Source of the DNA: Haloferax massiliensis
Lineage (GTDB): Archaea > Halobacteriota > Halobacteria > Halobacteriales > Haloferacaceae
Assembly: GCF_001368915.1 (NCBI RefSeq)
Contig: NZ_CSTE01000003.1
Span: 186,001 to 250,000 of the forward strand
DNA length: 64,000 nt
Direction: 5' to 3'
Shown in pieces: positions 42,978-51,892 of this stretch; positions within the stretch are counted from its first letter, which is position 1, and the number at the start of each line of letters is the position of its first letter. Made by a program: the position numbers and the translations under genes. The notes under the pieces are model-generated. The model was not told the DNA's origin, ran no database searches, and worked only from the letters and a program-made list of their open reading frames with translations.

Positions 42978-45900
42978 TCAGTCGTCGCCGCGTGCGGCGC
43001 TGCCAGCGCCCGCGTCCGGAGTCCGCAGCACGTCCGGGTCGGCGTCCGGTCCGAGCGGTTCGACGCGCACGCTCGACACCTTGTACTCCGGAATGCCGGC
43101 CTGCGGGTCGAACGTCTCCTGCGTGAGTTTGTTGACCGCGCCGGCCGCGAAATGCATCGGGATGAACAGCGTCCCGTCGCCGACGCGGTCGGTCACCGTC
43201 GCCTTGACGACGATGTCGCCGCGGCGGGACTCGACCTTGACGTACTCGCCGTCTGAAACGCCGAGTTCCGCGGCCGTCGTCGGGTTAATCTCGATGAAAC
43301 TCTCGCCGACGTGGCTCATGAGACCCTCGACGCGCCGGGTTATCTGTCCGGTGTGCCAGTGGTAGAGGACCCGCCCGGACGTGAGCGTGAGGGGGTACTC
43401 CTCGTCGGGGAGTTCGCCGGGGTGGCCGCCGTCCGCCGGCACGAAGCGGGCGAGTCCGTCGTCGAAGTTGAAGTTCCCCTCCTCGTAGTCGTAGAGGTAC
43501 GGCGTGCCGGGGTGGTCGTCGTCCCAGCACGGCCACTGGAGTCCGTGCTCGTCGCCCGATTCGAGACGCTCGTAACTGACGCCCCCATAGATGGGAACTA
43601 GGTCGCTGATCTCATCCATGACCTCTCGCGGGTGGTCGTAGCCCCACTCGTAGCCCAGTCTGGCCGCCAGTTCCTGCGTAATCTCCCAGTCCTGACGCGC
43701 CTTCCCGGGCGGTTCCGCGGACGCTCGAACCCGCTGGACACGACGCTCGGTGTTGGTGAAGGTGCCGTGTTTCTCCGGCGAAGTCGCCGCCGGCAGCACC
43801 ACGTCGGCGTGCTCCGCGGTCTCCGTCATGAAGATGTCCTGTACGACGAGGAAGTCCAAGCTATCGAGCGCCTCGCCGGCGTGCTGGATGTCGGGTTCCG
43901 AGAGCGCGGGGTTCTCCCCGACGATGTACATCCCGCGGAGATTGCCCTCGTGGGCTTCGGCGAGCATCTCCGGCACTTTGAGACCGGGTTCCGTCGGTGG
44001 ACGCTCGCCCCACACCTCGGCGAACTTCTCGCCGACCTCGTCGTCGGCCGGGTCCTGGTATCCGGGGAGACTGCCGGGCAGAGTCCCCATGTCGCCGCCG
44101 CCGCCCTGCACGTTGTTCTGGCCCCGGAAGGGCGACAGTCCGGCACCCGGTTTCCCGACCTGCCCGAGCGTGAGCGCGAGGTCGGCCATCGCGAGGAGGT
44201 TCTCCGTGCCGTGGCTGGATTGGGTCATGCCCATCGCCCAGCCGAAGACGACGTTCTCGGCGGCGGCGAGCGTCTCGGCGGCCGACTGCAGTTCGGCGGG
44301 AGAGACGCCGGCCAGTTCCTCGACTTTCTCGGGGGTGAACGCCTGGACCTTCTGCTTGACCGCTTCGAATCCGTTCGTATTCCGTTCGATGAACGCCTCG
44401 TCGTGCAGGTCGTGCTCGATGAGGTATCGGATGAGGCCGTTGAGCCACGCCACGTCGTAACCGGGCGTCGTTCTCGTGTACTGGTCTGCGTGTTCGGCGA
44501 TGCCGATTTTCCGGGGGTCGAACACCACGAGGTCGGCCCCGTCGCGGACGTTCTGCTTGATGCGGGTCGCCAACACCGGATGCGACTCGGTCGTGTTCGA
44601 CCCGCTTATGAGGTAGGCGTCGGCCTCGCCGATGTCCTCGTTGATGCGGTTCGTCATCGCGCCGTAGCCGAGCGTCTGTTGGAGCGCCGCCACCGTCGAC
44701 GAGTGGCAGAGCCGGGCGCAGTTGTCGATGTTCTTCGTGCCGAGCACCTGCCGCGCGAACTTCTGGACGAGGTACGCCTCCTCGTTGCTCCCTTTCGACG
44801 ATGCGAGGCAACTGACCGCGTCGACGCCGTGTTCGTCCTGAATCTCGCGGAGTTCGCCGGCGACGTAGTCGAGCGCCTCGTCCCACGACGCCGCCTCGAA
44901 CTCGCCGTCGTCGTTTCGAATCAGTGGTCTCGTGAGCCGGTTTTCGCTGTTGGCGAACTCGTGTCCGAACTTCCCTTTCACGCACGTCGAGAAGTTGTTG
45001 GCCGGTGCGTTGTCCGGGTCGTCGACGGGCTGGACGCCGAGGGCGTTCCCGTCTTTGCCCCACATCTCGAACCGACAGCCGACCGCGCAGAACCCGCAGG
45101 TCGTCTCCGCTTTGTCGACCTTGCCCAGTCGGTAGTCGCTGACGAGCGACGCGACGTCGAACAGCCGGCCCTCGGAGAGGGTCCGCGCCGCAAGGTTCTC
45201 GGCGGTGTGTTCGCCCGCGAGCATGGCCTTCCGACCGTACTCCCCGAGGAAGTCGGACGCTCGGCGTTTGCTCTGGGCCATGTATCGGGCGACGCCGCTC
45301 CGTCCATCCTGTCCCGCCTCGGCTTCGCCACCGGCGCTCCCCGCGCTACCGGGGGCGGGCGAGCGGTTCGGTGCCGTCGTGTCGTCGATGGTCTCCGCCT
45401 CCTCGTGTTCGATGACGTTCCCGACGGAGTTCCGCTGCGTGAACCCCGGGAGCGGGAGCGTCCCCGCGCCACCGATGTCCTTCTCGGTCAGGGCTCCGGT
45501 CGGACAGACCGTGGCGCAGTGACCGCAGGAGACGCAGTCTGAATCCCCCATCGTCTCGGCGTCGGACTGGAAACCGATGCGGGTGTCCGCACCGGACCCC
45601 TCGATACGGAGCACGCCTTCGACCTGAACGTCGTTACAGCCCTCGACGCACCGGTTACAGAGGATGCACTTGTTGCGGTCGATTTGGATGAACGAGGAGC
45701 TGTCGTCGAGCGGTTCGTACTCGCTTCGCTCGTCGAACACGCCGTAGCGCGGATGGTCGACCCCCTCGCTGATGGCCGTCTCCTGGAGCTCGCACCGGCC
45801 GTTCCCGTTACAGGTCGTACAGCGCAGATTGTGGTTGGAGAGGACGAGGTCGAGGTTGACGCTCCGGCACTCCTCGGCGGCCGACGTATCGGTCTCGACC

Positions 45901-46304
45901 GTCAGCCCGTCCGTCGCCGGGAACGAACAGGAGGGGACGACCCCGTGTTCGTCCGTCTCGACCATGCAGGTTCGACACTCGCTCCGAGGGCCGATTTCGT
46001 CGCTCGCGTCGCCGTCGCGGTCGTAATAACAGAGCGCCGGAACGTCGGCGTCTCCGTCGAGGCTGTCGGAGCCGGGGTCCACGCTCACGACCTCGTCGTC
46101 GACGGCCTGCATGGCGTCGATGACGGTCGACCCCGGCGGGACGGTGACCGGGGTCCCGTTGACGGTGACCGTCGTCGGGCTCTCTCCGCCGGTTCCGACG
46201 GGCGGGTCGTTCGCGGTCCCGGTCTCGAACTCAGCCGTGACCGACGTCTCGTGCTGTGGGTCGTCTATCTCCGGAACGCCCGGAAGTGGGTCGTCAGTAC
46301 TCAT
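42978..46304 (-). CDS. fdhA: Formate dehydrogenase alpha subunit (molybdopterin, multi-Fe-S)
   Basis: 1108 residues. In order: 2Fe-2S ferredoxin-like domain (C92, C110, C113, C126), a His/Cys 4Fe-4S domain (H158, C162, C165, C171), two 4Fe-4S motifs (C213/216/219/223 and C257/260/263/267), a linker of about 130 residues, then the molybdopterin catalytic domain with CGFCAVGCRFEMWG...STC (4Fe-4S) and NCARLCHSSTVAALQQTLG, whose Cys is the likely Mo/W ligand. It matches NAD-linked-type FdhF/FdsA proteins that oxidise formate to CO2; no Tat signal, so cytoplasmic. Its start overlaps the end of the NuoF-like gene by 4 nt (ATGA). Confidence 0.9.
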   Translation of the reverse strand: MSTDDPLPGVPEIDDPQHETSVTAEFETGTANDPPVGTGGESPTTVTVNGTPVTVPPGSTVIDAMQAVDDEVVSVDPGSDSLDGDADVPALCYYDRDGDASDEIGPRSECRTCMVETDEHGVVPSCSFPATDGLTVETDTSAAEECRSVNLDLVLSNHNLRCTTCNGNGRCELQETAISEGVDHPRYGVFDERSEYEPLDDSSSFIQIDRNKCILCNRCVEGCNDVQVEGVLRIEGSGADTRIGFQSDAETMGDSDCVSCGHCATVCPTGALTEKDIGGAGTLPLPGFTQRNSVGNVIEHEEAETIDDTTAPNRSPAPGSAGSAGGEAEAGQDGRSGVARYMAQSKRRASDFLGEYGRKAMLAGEHTAENLAARTLSEGRLFDVASLVSDYRLGKVDKAETTCGFCAVGCRFEMWGKDGNALGVQPVDDPDNAPANNFSTCVKGKFGHEFANSENRLTRPLIRNDDGEFEAASWDEALDYVAGELREIQDEHGVDAVSCLASSKGSNEEAYLVQKFARQVLGTKNIDNCARLCHSSTVAALQQTLGYGAMTNRINEDIGEADAYLISGSNTTESHPVLATRIKQNVRDGADLVVFDPRKIGIAEHADQYTRTTPGYDVAWLNGLIRYLIEHDLHDEAFIERNTNGFEAVKQKVQAFTPEKVEELAGVSPAELQSAAETLAAAENVVFGWAMGMTQSSHGTENLLAMADLALTLGQVGKPGAGLSPFRGQNNVQGGGGDMGTLPGSLPGYQDPADDEVGEKFAEVWGERPPTEPGLKVPEMLAEAHEGNLRGMYIVGENPALSEPDIQHAGEALDSLDFLVVQDIFMTETAEHADVVLPAATSPEKHGTFTNTERRVQRVRASAEPPGKARQDWEITQELAARLGYEWGYDHPREVMDEISDLVPIYGGVSYERLESGDEHGLQWPCWDDDHPGTPYLYDYEEGNFNFDDGLARFVPADGGHPGELPDEEYPLTLTSGRVLYHWHTGQITRRVEGLMSHVGESFIEINPTTAAELGVSDGEYVKVESRRGDIVVKATVTDRVGDGTLFIPMHFAAGAVNKLTQETFDPQAGIPEYKVSSVRVEPLGPDADPDVLRTPDAGAGSAARGDD

Positions 46305-47821
46305 AGTTTGTCAGTACAGGTTCCGCTGGGACAGCGGCCGTCGGCGTGTGCTTCGAAACTCGATTCGAACTCGTCCATCGCGGTCAGCACCGGTCGCGGC
46401 GCACGAGCCCCGATTCGGCAGTTGCTCGACCGGGCCATGACCCGCCCGAGTTCGCGTATCTTCTCCCGGTCGTACGAGCCCCGGTAGACCGCTCGCACCA
46501 GTTCGGTGAGTTGGACGGTTCCCTCCCGACCCGGCACGCACCGCCCGCTGTTGGCTTCCGAGGCGAAGTTCGCTCGTTGACCGGCGGTGGCGACCGGACA
46601 CCGCTCGTCGTTCAACAGTTCGACGACGCCGTCCGTGCCGAGGCCGGCCGCGGTCAGTTCGTCCGCGGTCGGTGTGATATCCAACGTCCGAGTGACCCCG
46701 CCAAAGACACCGCCGACGCAGGCCATCTTGAACGAGCCCTCCAGTTCGACGGCGTTCCGAACCGCCGAGAGGCGGGCGTCCGACCCGACCTCTATCGTCG
46801 CGGGCGCGGCCACGTCCCCGGTGACAGTCAACAGTCGCGTCGCCGAGGCGGACCCGTCCTCATCGGTACTCTCGGGACCCGAGAGTGCGTGGTGTACCTG
46901 TGCGAACGTCCGCGGCGAATGGATGACCGTGGGGCGACCGAAGAGTCCGTACTCGGCCGGCGATGGTGGCTGGAGACGGGGTTCGATTCGGTCCGCACCC
47001 TCAATCGCTTCCAGCGCCGCCGTCGGTGCGCCGGCGCGGTACTCGTCCGGCCCCGTGGCGACTCTCGGAACGACCGGTAGTTCGTCCGCGGCGGCGTCGA
47101 CGGCCCGCCGGAGGTGTTCTCGGAGTTCGGTGTCGGTCTCCGCGAGATAGATGACCGCGTCGGTCGTCCCGAGGTACTCGGCGACGGCCGCCACGCCGTC
47201 GAGCACCGACATCGGCGACCCGGCGAGGAGCGTTTCGTCCGCCCACTGCCTGTCGTCCGCGTCGTTCGCGTTCACGACGACCACCGGGTCGCCGTCTGTC
47301 TCTCGCGCGCGCCGCCACGCGTCGGCGACCGGGTCGTCAGCGCTGGCGTCGCCCCTTCCTCGACCGACGAGGCCGGCGTCCGCGATAGCACCCGCGTCTT
47401 TGTCGAGCGACTGGAACTGACACCCCTCCGGGTCCAGCGGGTCGACCCACCCGCAGGGACCGAGGACGCGCCGCCGACCTACCGCGAGCGGCCCGTTCGT
47501 CGGCACCGGTAGCGTCGTCGTCTCGGCGTCGTGCTCGACGACCGCCGCGGCACCGTCCGTCGGTAACGCCCCGTCTTCCACGTCGGCGACGATTTCCCGG
47601 GCTCTCGGTGCGTCCGGAGCCGGGAAGAACGCGGTCCGCCCCGCTCTGGTCGCCAGAACCAGCGGGTCGTACTCGCTGATTCCGGTCGGTCCCGTTCGCA
47701 GGACCGGGACGGAGTCGGCGGCGGCGCGCGCGCTGCTCAAGACACGCTCCCCGCGCTCCGTTCGTCCGGCTCCCGAAACCCGGACGGTCGGCGACGGGGT
47801 CGCCTTGCCTGTGCGATTCAT
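46301..47821 (-). CDS. NuoF/FdsB-like subunit with degenerate FMN and Fe-S sites
   Basis: 506 residues, homologous to the FMN/4Fe-4S subunit of complex I and NAD-linked formate dehydrogenases: EPRLQPPSPAEYGLFGRPTVIHSPRTFAQVHHAL is the well-kept region (residues approx. 290-325). But GLRGRGGAGFPTG is GLVGRGRGDASAD, the NADEGEPGTFKDR motif is NANDADDRQWADE, and the Cys cluster SCGKCxPCREG reads NSGRCVPGREG, so two of four cluster cysteines are gone. NAD reduction by the usual mechanism is doubtful. It is the first gene of the operon with fdhA. The ATG at 47821 follows a TATA-like TTTTTTAAC element about 28 nt upstream. Confidence 0.82.
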   Translation of the reverse strand: MNRTGKATPSPTVRVSGAGRTERGERVLSSARAAADSVPVLRTGPTGISEYDPLVLATRAGRTAFFPAPDAPRAREIVADVEDGALPTDGAAAVVEHDAETTTLPVPTNGPLAVGRRRVLGPCGWVDPLDPEGCQFQSLDKDAGAIADAGLVGRGRGDASADDPVADAWRRARETDGDPVVVVNANDADDRQWADETLLAGSPMSVLDGVAAVAEYLGTTDAVIYLAETDTELREHLRRAVDAAADELPVVPRVATGPDEYRAGAPTAALEAIEGADRIEPRLQPPSPAEYGLFGRPTVIHSPRTFAQVHHALSGPESTDEDGSASATRLLTVTGDVAAPATIEVGSDARLSAVRNAVELEGSFKMACVGGVFGGVTRTLDITPTADELTAAGLGTDGVVELLNDERCPVATAGQRANFASEANSGRCVPGREGTVQLTELVRAVYRGSYDREKIRELGRVMARSSNCRIGARAPRPVLTAMDEFESSFEAHADGRCPSGTCTDKL

Positions 47822-48022
47822 TCTCACGGTTAAAAAGACGCGGTGGGGTTAAAAAATCATCCCAATCCGGTCCCGGTGGCGCGCGGTTTCGGGGCGTTCA
47901 ATCCCCCGGACTCGAAGCCGGTCCAACCGCGATTGGCACGAGATTGCCACGGCAGATGGCGCTCCCAGACGGCAGCGACCGGAGCAAAGAGCTAATGCGG
48001 CGACGCGTTGTTCCCCGAGGTG

Positions 48023-48295
48023 ATGACGAACCCACGGTTCGACGACGTCCGAGAGACCGCGGCCGACGCGACCCGCGAAGACGACGTCCTGTCTGTGTAC
48101 ACCGGACTCGTCCACGACGACGGTCGACGCGAGTACTACTTCGCCAACGACACCGAAGACGCATCGGAGCTACGCGAGACGGCGGCCGTCCAACTCGGGA
48201 TGATGGTTCGGGTCCTCGCGGACCGCTCCGAGAGCGACGTCGAGGAGATCACCGACCTCGCGGCCGAGCGGGCGGAGAACATGCGGTTGGAGTGA
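48023..48295 (+). CDS. Small acidic hypothetical protein
   Basis: 90 residues (MTNPRFDDVRET...), strongly acidic and with haloarchaeal codon usage, while competing minus-strand frames are basic and look like shadows. No motif or family recognised. It stands alone between the FDH operon promoter and ridA. Confidence 0.6.
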   Translation: MTNPRFDDVRETAADATREDDVLSVYTGLVHDDGRREYYFANDTEDASELRETAAVQLGMMVRVLADRSESDVEEITDLAAERAENMRLE

Positions 48296-48403
48296 CCGCG
48301 GTCTCCGACACCGGCCGCTCGAACGCGAGTTCTCGTCGGTGAGTGTCGTCTCAAAAATCCTCACGCGGGTCGGGGCCAGATGCGTCCGCTCGGGACCGCG
48401 ACC

Positions 48404-48784
48404 CTATTCGGTCGCCGCTATCGCTTCGATTTCTATCGCCGCCCCTTTCGGCACGTTCCCGACCTCGACCGCGCTACGCGCCGGCGGTTCCTCGTCGAAG
48501 AACTCGCTGTACACCTCGTTGAACTCCTCGAAGTCGTCGATGTCGTCGAGGAAGACTGTCGTTTTGAGCACGTCGTCGAGGGAGCCGCCCTCCGAGACGA
48601 GAATCGCTTCCACGTTTTCGAGACACCGCTTCGTCTGGTCGCCGACAGAGGCGTCGTCGAGTAGCTCCCCGTCGGGCGTGAGCGGCAGTTGGCCCGCAGT
48701 GAGGACGAGGTCGCCGTTCGTCGTCGCCTGACTGTACGCGCCAACGGCCGCCGGTGCGTCCGAAATGCTAATCGTGCGCTTCAT
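48404..48784 (-). CDS. ridA: RidA-family reactive imine/enamine deaminase
   Basis: 126 residues, normal for RidA (YjgF/YER057c/UK114). Motifs: AVGAYSQATTNGDLVLTAGQLPL, TKRCLENVEAIL, KTTVFLDDIDDFEEFNEVYSEFF and PARSAVEVGNVPKGAAIEIEAIA (with the substrate-binding Arg in PPARSAVEV). Hydrolyses reactive enamine/imine intermediates from amino-acid-degrading PLP enzymes. The ATG at 48784 is the family start; upstream frame residues lack homology. Confidence 0.92.
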   Translation of the reverse strand: MKRTISISDAPAAVGAYSQATTNGDLVLTAGQLPLTPDGELLDDASVGDQTKRCLENVEAILVSEGGSLDDVLKTTVFLDDIDDFEEFNEVYSEFFDEEPPARSAVEVGNVPKGAAIEIEAIAATE

Positions 48785-49094
48785 AGCCGGCCGTTTCGAA
48801 CGGGCCGTATTAAATCCACGTCCGGGACGAACCGGTCTCACGATATGTGTGCCATCTGCCATTCCGTGGCGTCACTCGGCTTGCACGTCGGCTACTCCTC
48901 GTCTCGAACTTCGGAGCCTCGCGGGTGTCTCGGCCCTGCCGACACCCACGCAGAAAACACGAATAGTAACGAACATGACACGATGAAACACCCACCAACG
49001 ATATTTAAGCGTTGAAGTGCCGAGAACCGTGAAAGACATTCGCACCCGATCTATAAATGGCATCCGTCCGCAGAGACCGAGCGGAGCCCGAACA
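48785..49094. other. Intergenic region with two TATA-like elements
   Basis: About 310 bases, divergent promoters of ridA and the formaldehyde-dehydrogenase-type gene. GATATTTAAGC (about 48999-49009) and CTATAAATG (about 49050-49058) are both plausible rightward TATA boxes; the latter fits a near-leaderless transcript from about 49080. No gene seen. Confidence 0.5.
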
Positions 49095-50258
49095 ATGTCA
49101 ATGGACGCAGTCGTCTACAAAGGCGAACGAGAGGTCGCAGTCGAAGCGGTCGAAGAGCCGCAGATTGAACATCCGAACGACGTCGTTATCGACATCACGA
49201 CGACCTGCATCTGCGGGTCCGACCTGCACATGTACGAGGGTCGGACGGCGGCGGAACCGGGAATCGTGTTCGGCCACGAGAACATGGGTATCGTCGAGGA
49301 GGTCGGCGAGGCCGTCAGCGGCCTCGAAGTCGGCGACCGCGTCGTCGCGCCGTTCAACGTCGCCTGCGGCTTCTGCGAGAACTGTGAGAACGGCTACACC
49401 GGCTTCTGTACCAACGTCAATCCGGGATTCGCCGGGGGAGCGTACGGCTACGTCGCCATGGGGCCGTATCAGGGGGGTCAGGCCGAGAAGCTCCGCATTC
49501 CGTACGCCGATTTCAACGCGCTCAAACTGCCGGACGGACGGGAGCACGAGGACTCGTTCTCGCTCCTCGCGGACATCTTCCCGACGGGCTGGCACGGCAC
49601 GGAACTCGCCAATCTCGAATCCGGTGACTCCGTCGCTATCTACGGGGCCGGTCCGGTCGGCCTGATGGCCGCCTACAGCGCCAAGCTCAAGGGCGCGGCC
49701 GAGATTTACGTCGTCGACCGCGTCCCCAGTCGCCTCGCGCTCGCCGAGGAACACTGCGACGCCACGCCCATCAACTTCGAGGAGGGCGACCCCGTCGAAC
49801 AGATCAAAGAGATTCACGGCGGCGGCGTCGACAAGGGCGTCGACGCGGTGGGCTATCAGGCCATCGACCCCGACAAGGAAGCCGACAGCGCGTACGACCC
49901 CGCCCGGGAGAACCCGGCCGTCGTCATCAACAACCTCATTCGGACGGTCCGTCCGACCGGCGAACTCGGTATCCCGGGTCTCTACGTCCCCGACGACCCC
50001 GGCGCTCCCGACGAGATGGCTGCGCAGGGACGTCTCGGCATCGACTTCGGTCTCCTGTTCGAGAAAGGGCAGGCGCTCGGTACCGGCCAGTGTAACGTCA
50101 AGGAGTACAACCGAAAGCTCCGAGACATGATAATCGAGGGCCGAGCCGACCCGAGTTGGGTCGTTTCCCACCGCGTCGACCTCGAAGACGCGCCCGAGAT
50201 GTACGAGAAGTTCGACAACCGCGAGGAGGGCGTCACGAAGGTCCTGCTGGAACCCTAA
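49095..50258 (+). CDS. Zn alcohol dehydrogenase, glutathione-independent formaldehyde dehydrogenase type
   Basis: 387 residues. Catalytic zinc residues in TTCICGSDLHMYEGR and FGHENMG, a complete structural zinc loop ACGFCENCENGYTGFC, Rossmann motif VAIYGAGPVGLMAAY, and the long loop between the domains (DKGVDAVGYQAIDPDKEADS) that marks the PdhA/Fdh-type MDR branch. It oxidises formaldehyde or another aldehyde/alcohol with NAD. Formate dehydrogenase genes lie about 1.3 kb to the left, so a formaldehyde-to-CO2 route is plausible. Start at MSMDAVVYKG; MDAVV six nt later is equally possible. Confidence 0.87.
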   Translation: MSMDAVVYKGEREVAVEAVEEPQIEHPNDVVIDITTTCICGSDLHMYEGRTAAEPGIVFGHENMGIVEEVGEAVSGLEVGDRVVAPFNVACGFCENCENGYTGFCTNVNPGFAGGAYGYVAMGPYQGGQAEKLRIPYADFNALKLPDGREHEDSFSLLADIFPTGWHGTELANLESGDSVAIYGAGPVGLMAAYSAKLKGAAEIYVVDRVPSRLALAEEHCDATPINFEEGDPVEQIKEIHGGGVDKGVDAVGYQAIDPDKEADSAYDPARENPAVVINNLIRTVRPTGELGIPGLYVPDDPGAPDEMAAQGRLGIDFGLLFEKGQALGTGQCNVKEYNRKLRDMIIEGRADPSWVVSHRVDLEDAPEMYEKFDNREEGVTKVLLEP

Positions 50259-50327
50259 CGGTAACCGTCGCTTCCCCCTCTGATTTTCACCGGTACTCCT
50301 TTGACGGTCACCCCGGTAGTTCGGTCT

Positions 50328-50489
50328 ATGTGCCAGTACTGTAGCTACCGGTACCACGACGGCTGGACCCAGCTGTTGGAGTACGACGAGGTTTACCAGA
50401 CGGCGGTCGGCGGTGAGTCGGAGTCGACCTACGGCTTCCACGAGTCGTGGGACGAACTCCGAGACGAGGTCGACCTCGGCGCGGCCTAA
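50328..50489 (+). CDS. Small CxxC protein
   Basis: 53 residues beginning MCQYCSYRYHDGWTQLL, with one CxxC pair at residues 2-5 and an acidic C-terminal part. One pair alone would make half of a zinc site, so it may dimerise around a metal or be a thiol switch; no family recognised. Its stop abuts the stop of the CobW-type gene at 50490 (convergent, no gap). Confidence 0.6.
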   Translation: MCQYCSYRYHDGWTQLLEYDEVYQTAVGGESESTYGFHESWDELRDEVDLGAA

Positions 50490-51623
50490 TCAGGCGGACT
50501 CCCGGGGGAACGGGTCGTCGGGATACGACGCCGCCCGCTCGTCCGTCGTCGCTAGACACTCGTCGAGTTCTCCGCTCAGTGCCGCCTCGTCGAGGTCGCG
50601 GCCGATGAACACGAGTCGCGTTTCGGGGTCATCGTCTCCCCACTGACCGATGGGGCCGGCCTGTACCGACGGCCCCGCCTGACTCACGCCGAGCACCGTC
50701 TCGGGACGACTCGCGACCCACGCGAACCCCTTCGCGCGGACGACGTTCCCCCGCCAGTCGTCGAGCCAGTCATCGAGTCGGTGCGGATGGAACGGGCGGT
50801 CCCGCCGGTAGACGAAGGACTCGACGCCGTGGGCCGTCGCCGCCGAGACGTCCTCGTCGTGGGCGCGTCCGCTGTCGCGGCCGTGGTCGTGGTTGCCGTT
50901 CGCCTCGCCATCGTCGCCCGTGAGCGCGCGTTTCCAGCCTTGGTGGTGTTTCGCAGCGTCGAAATCGAACCGTCCCGTATCGAGAACTCGCCCCGACTCG
51001 ACTCCGCTGTGTGTCGTCCGGTGGATGGTCGCACGGGGCTGGAGTTCTCGAATCTCGGCTTCGACGGCGTCCAGCGCGTCGTCGGGGACCATGTCGCACT
51101 TGTTCAGCAACAGCACGTCACAGAACTCGACCTGCTCGACGAGAACCTCCGTCAACGGACGCTCCGGGTCGGGGGCGGCGTCCGGGAGCGATTCCGCCGG
51201 GTCGAACGCCTTCCAAAACCCGTAGGCGTCGATGACCGAGACCGTGGTGTCCAACCGGAACTGCTCCGGCAGACCGCCCTCCTCCGACTCGCGCGTCAGC
51301 ACCCGCGCAATCGGGAGCGGTTCGCTGATTCCGGAGGCCTCGATGAGAAGGTAGTCGAACGAACGCATTTCGGCCAACCGCGTCACTTCGGTCACGAGGT
51401 CGTCCTGCAATCGGCAGCAGATACAGCCGTTCGAGAGGTCGATTAGCCCGTCGTCCGCCTCGGAGGCGACTAACTCGGCGTCGACGTTCAGTTCGCCCAT
51501 GTCGTTGACGACGACGGCTATCTCCCTCCCGCCGGGGTCGTTCAGGAGTCGATTGACCAACGTCGTTTTGCCCGCGCCGAGGGGCCCGCTGATGACCGTA
51601 ATCGGAGTTTCAGCCGTGGACAT
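50490..51623 (-). CDS. CobW/G3E-family GTPase (metal chaperone type)
   Basis: 377 residues. Walker A GPLGAGKTT (residues 13-21), metal-binding CxCC motif in LSNGCICCRLQDDLV, switch segment LIEASGISEPLP, base-recognition NKCDMV, a histidine/acidic-rich loop (HDHGRDSGRAHDED) and the C-terminal CobW domain with FHPHRLDDWL and KGFAWVASRPE. G3E GTPases insert or store Zn, Co or Ni. It lies between a zinc dehydrogenase and an AOR-family gene; its metal is unknown. The start MSTAETPIT gives the normal N-terminus; an upstream in-frame ATG at 51737 would add 38 residues without homology. Confidence 0.88.
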   Translation of the reverse strand: MSTAETPITVISGPLGAGKTTLVNRLLNDPGGREIAVVVNDMGELNVDAELVASEADDGLIDLSNGCICCRLQDDLVTEVTRLAEMRSFDYLLIEASGISEPLPIARVLTRESEEGGLPEQFRLDTTVSVIDAYGFWKAFDPAESLPDAAPDPERPLTEVLVEQVEFCDVLLLNKCDMVPDDALDAVEAEIRELQPRATIHRTTHSGVESGRVLDTGRFDFDAAKHHQGWKRALTGDDGEANGNHDHGRDSGRAHDEDVSAATAHGVESFVYRRDRPFHPHRLDDWLDDWRGNVVRAKGFAWVASRPETVLGVSQAGPSVQAGPIGQWGDDDPETRLVFIGRDLDEAALSGELDECLATTDERAASYPDDPFPRESA

Positions 51624-51892
51624 GTCGATGCTGTGTGTCGACTCGCGGGTGGCTGTAATCAATGCTGGGTCGCCTCGCTCGACCCGAGTGTAGAACCCCT
51701 CACACCGGACCTCCGTTCGAAACTCGTCTTCTTCCATTACTGATAGGTCGGGTTTCGTGGCTGTTCGCGTCGGTCGACCCCCGCGAATCGAACTCTCGGC
51801 GTTGTTGGACACGTTCGCGCCACCGAACCCGCTCGCCCGCCGTGGCACACCGGCATCATCTTTTTTGCTCGCCGGTCCTGACGGATGATCTG

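Noticed and set aside
43632-45542. 636-codon open frame on the plus strand
   Set aside because: Antisense to fdhA, whose iron-sulfur and molybdopterin motifs are unmistakable.
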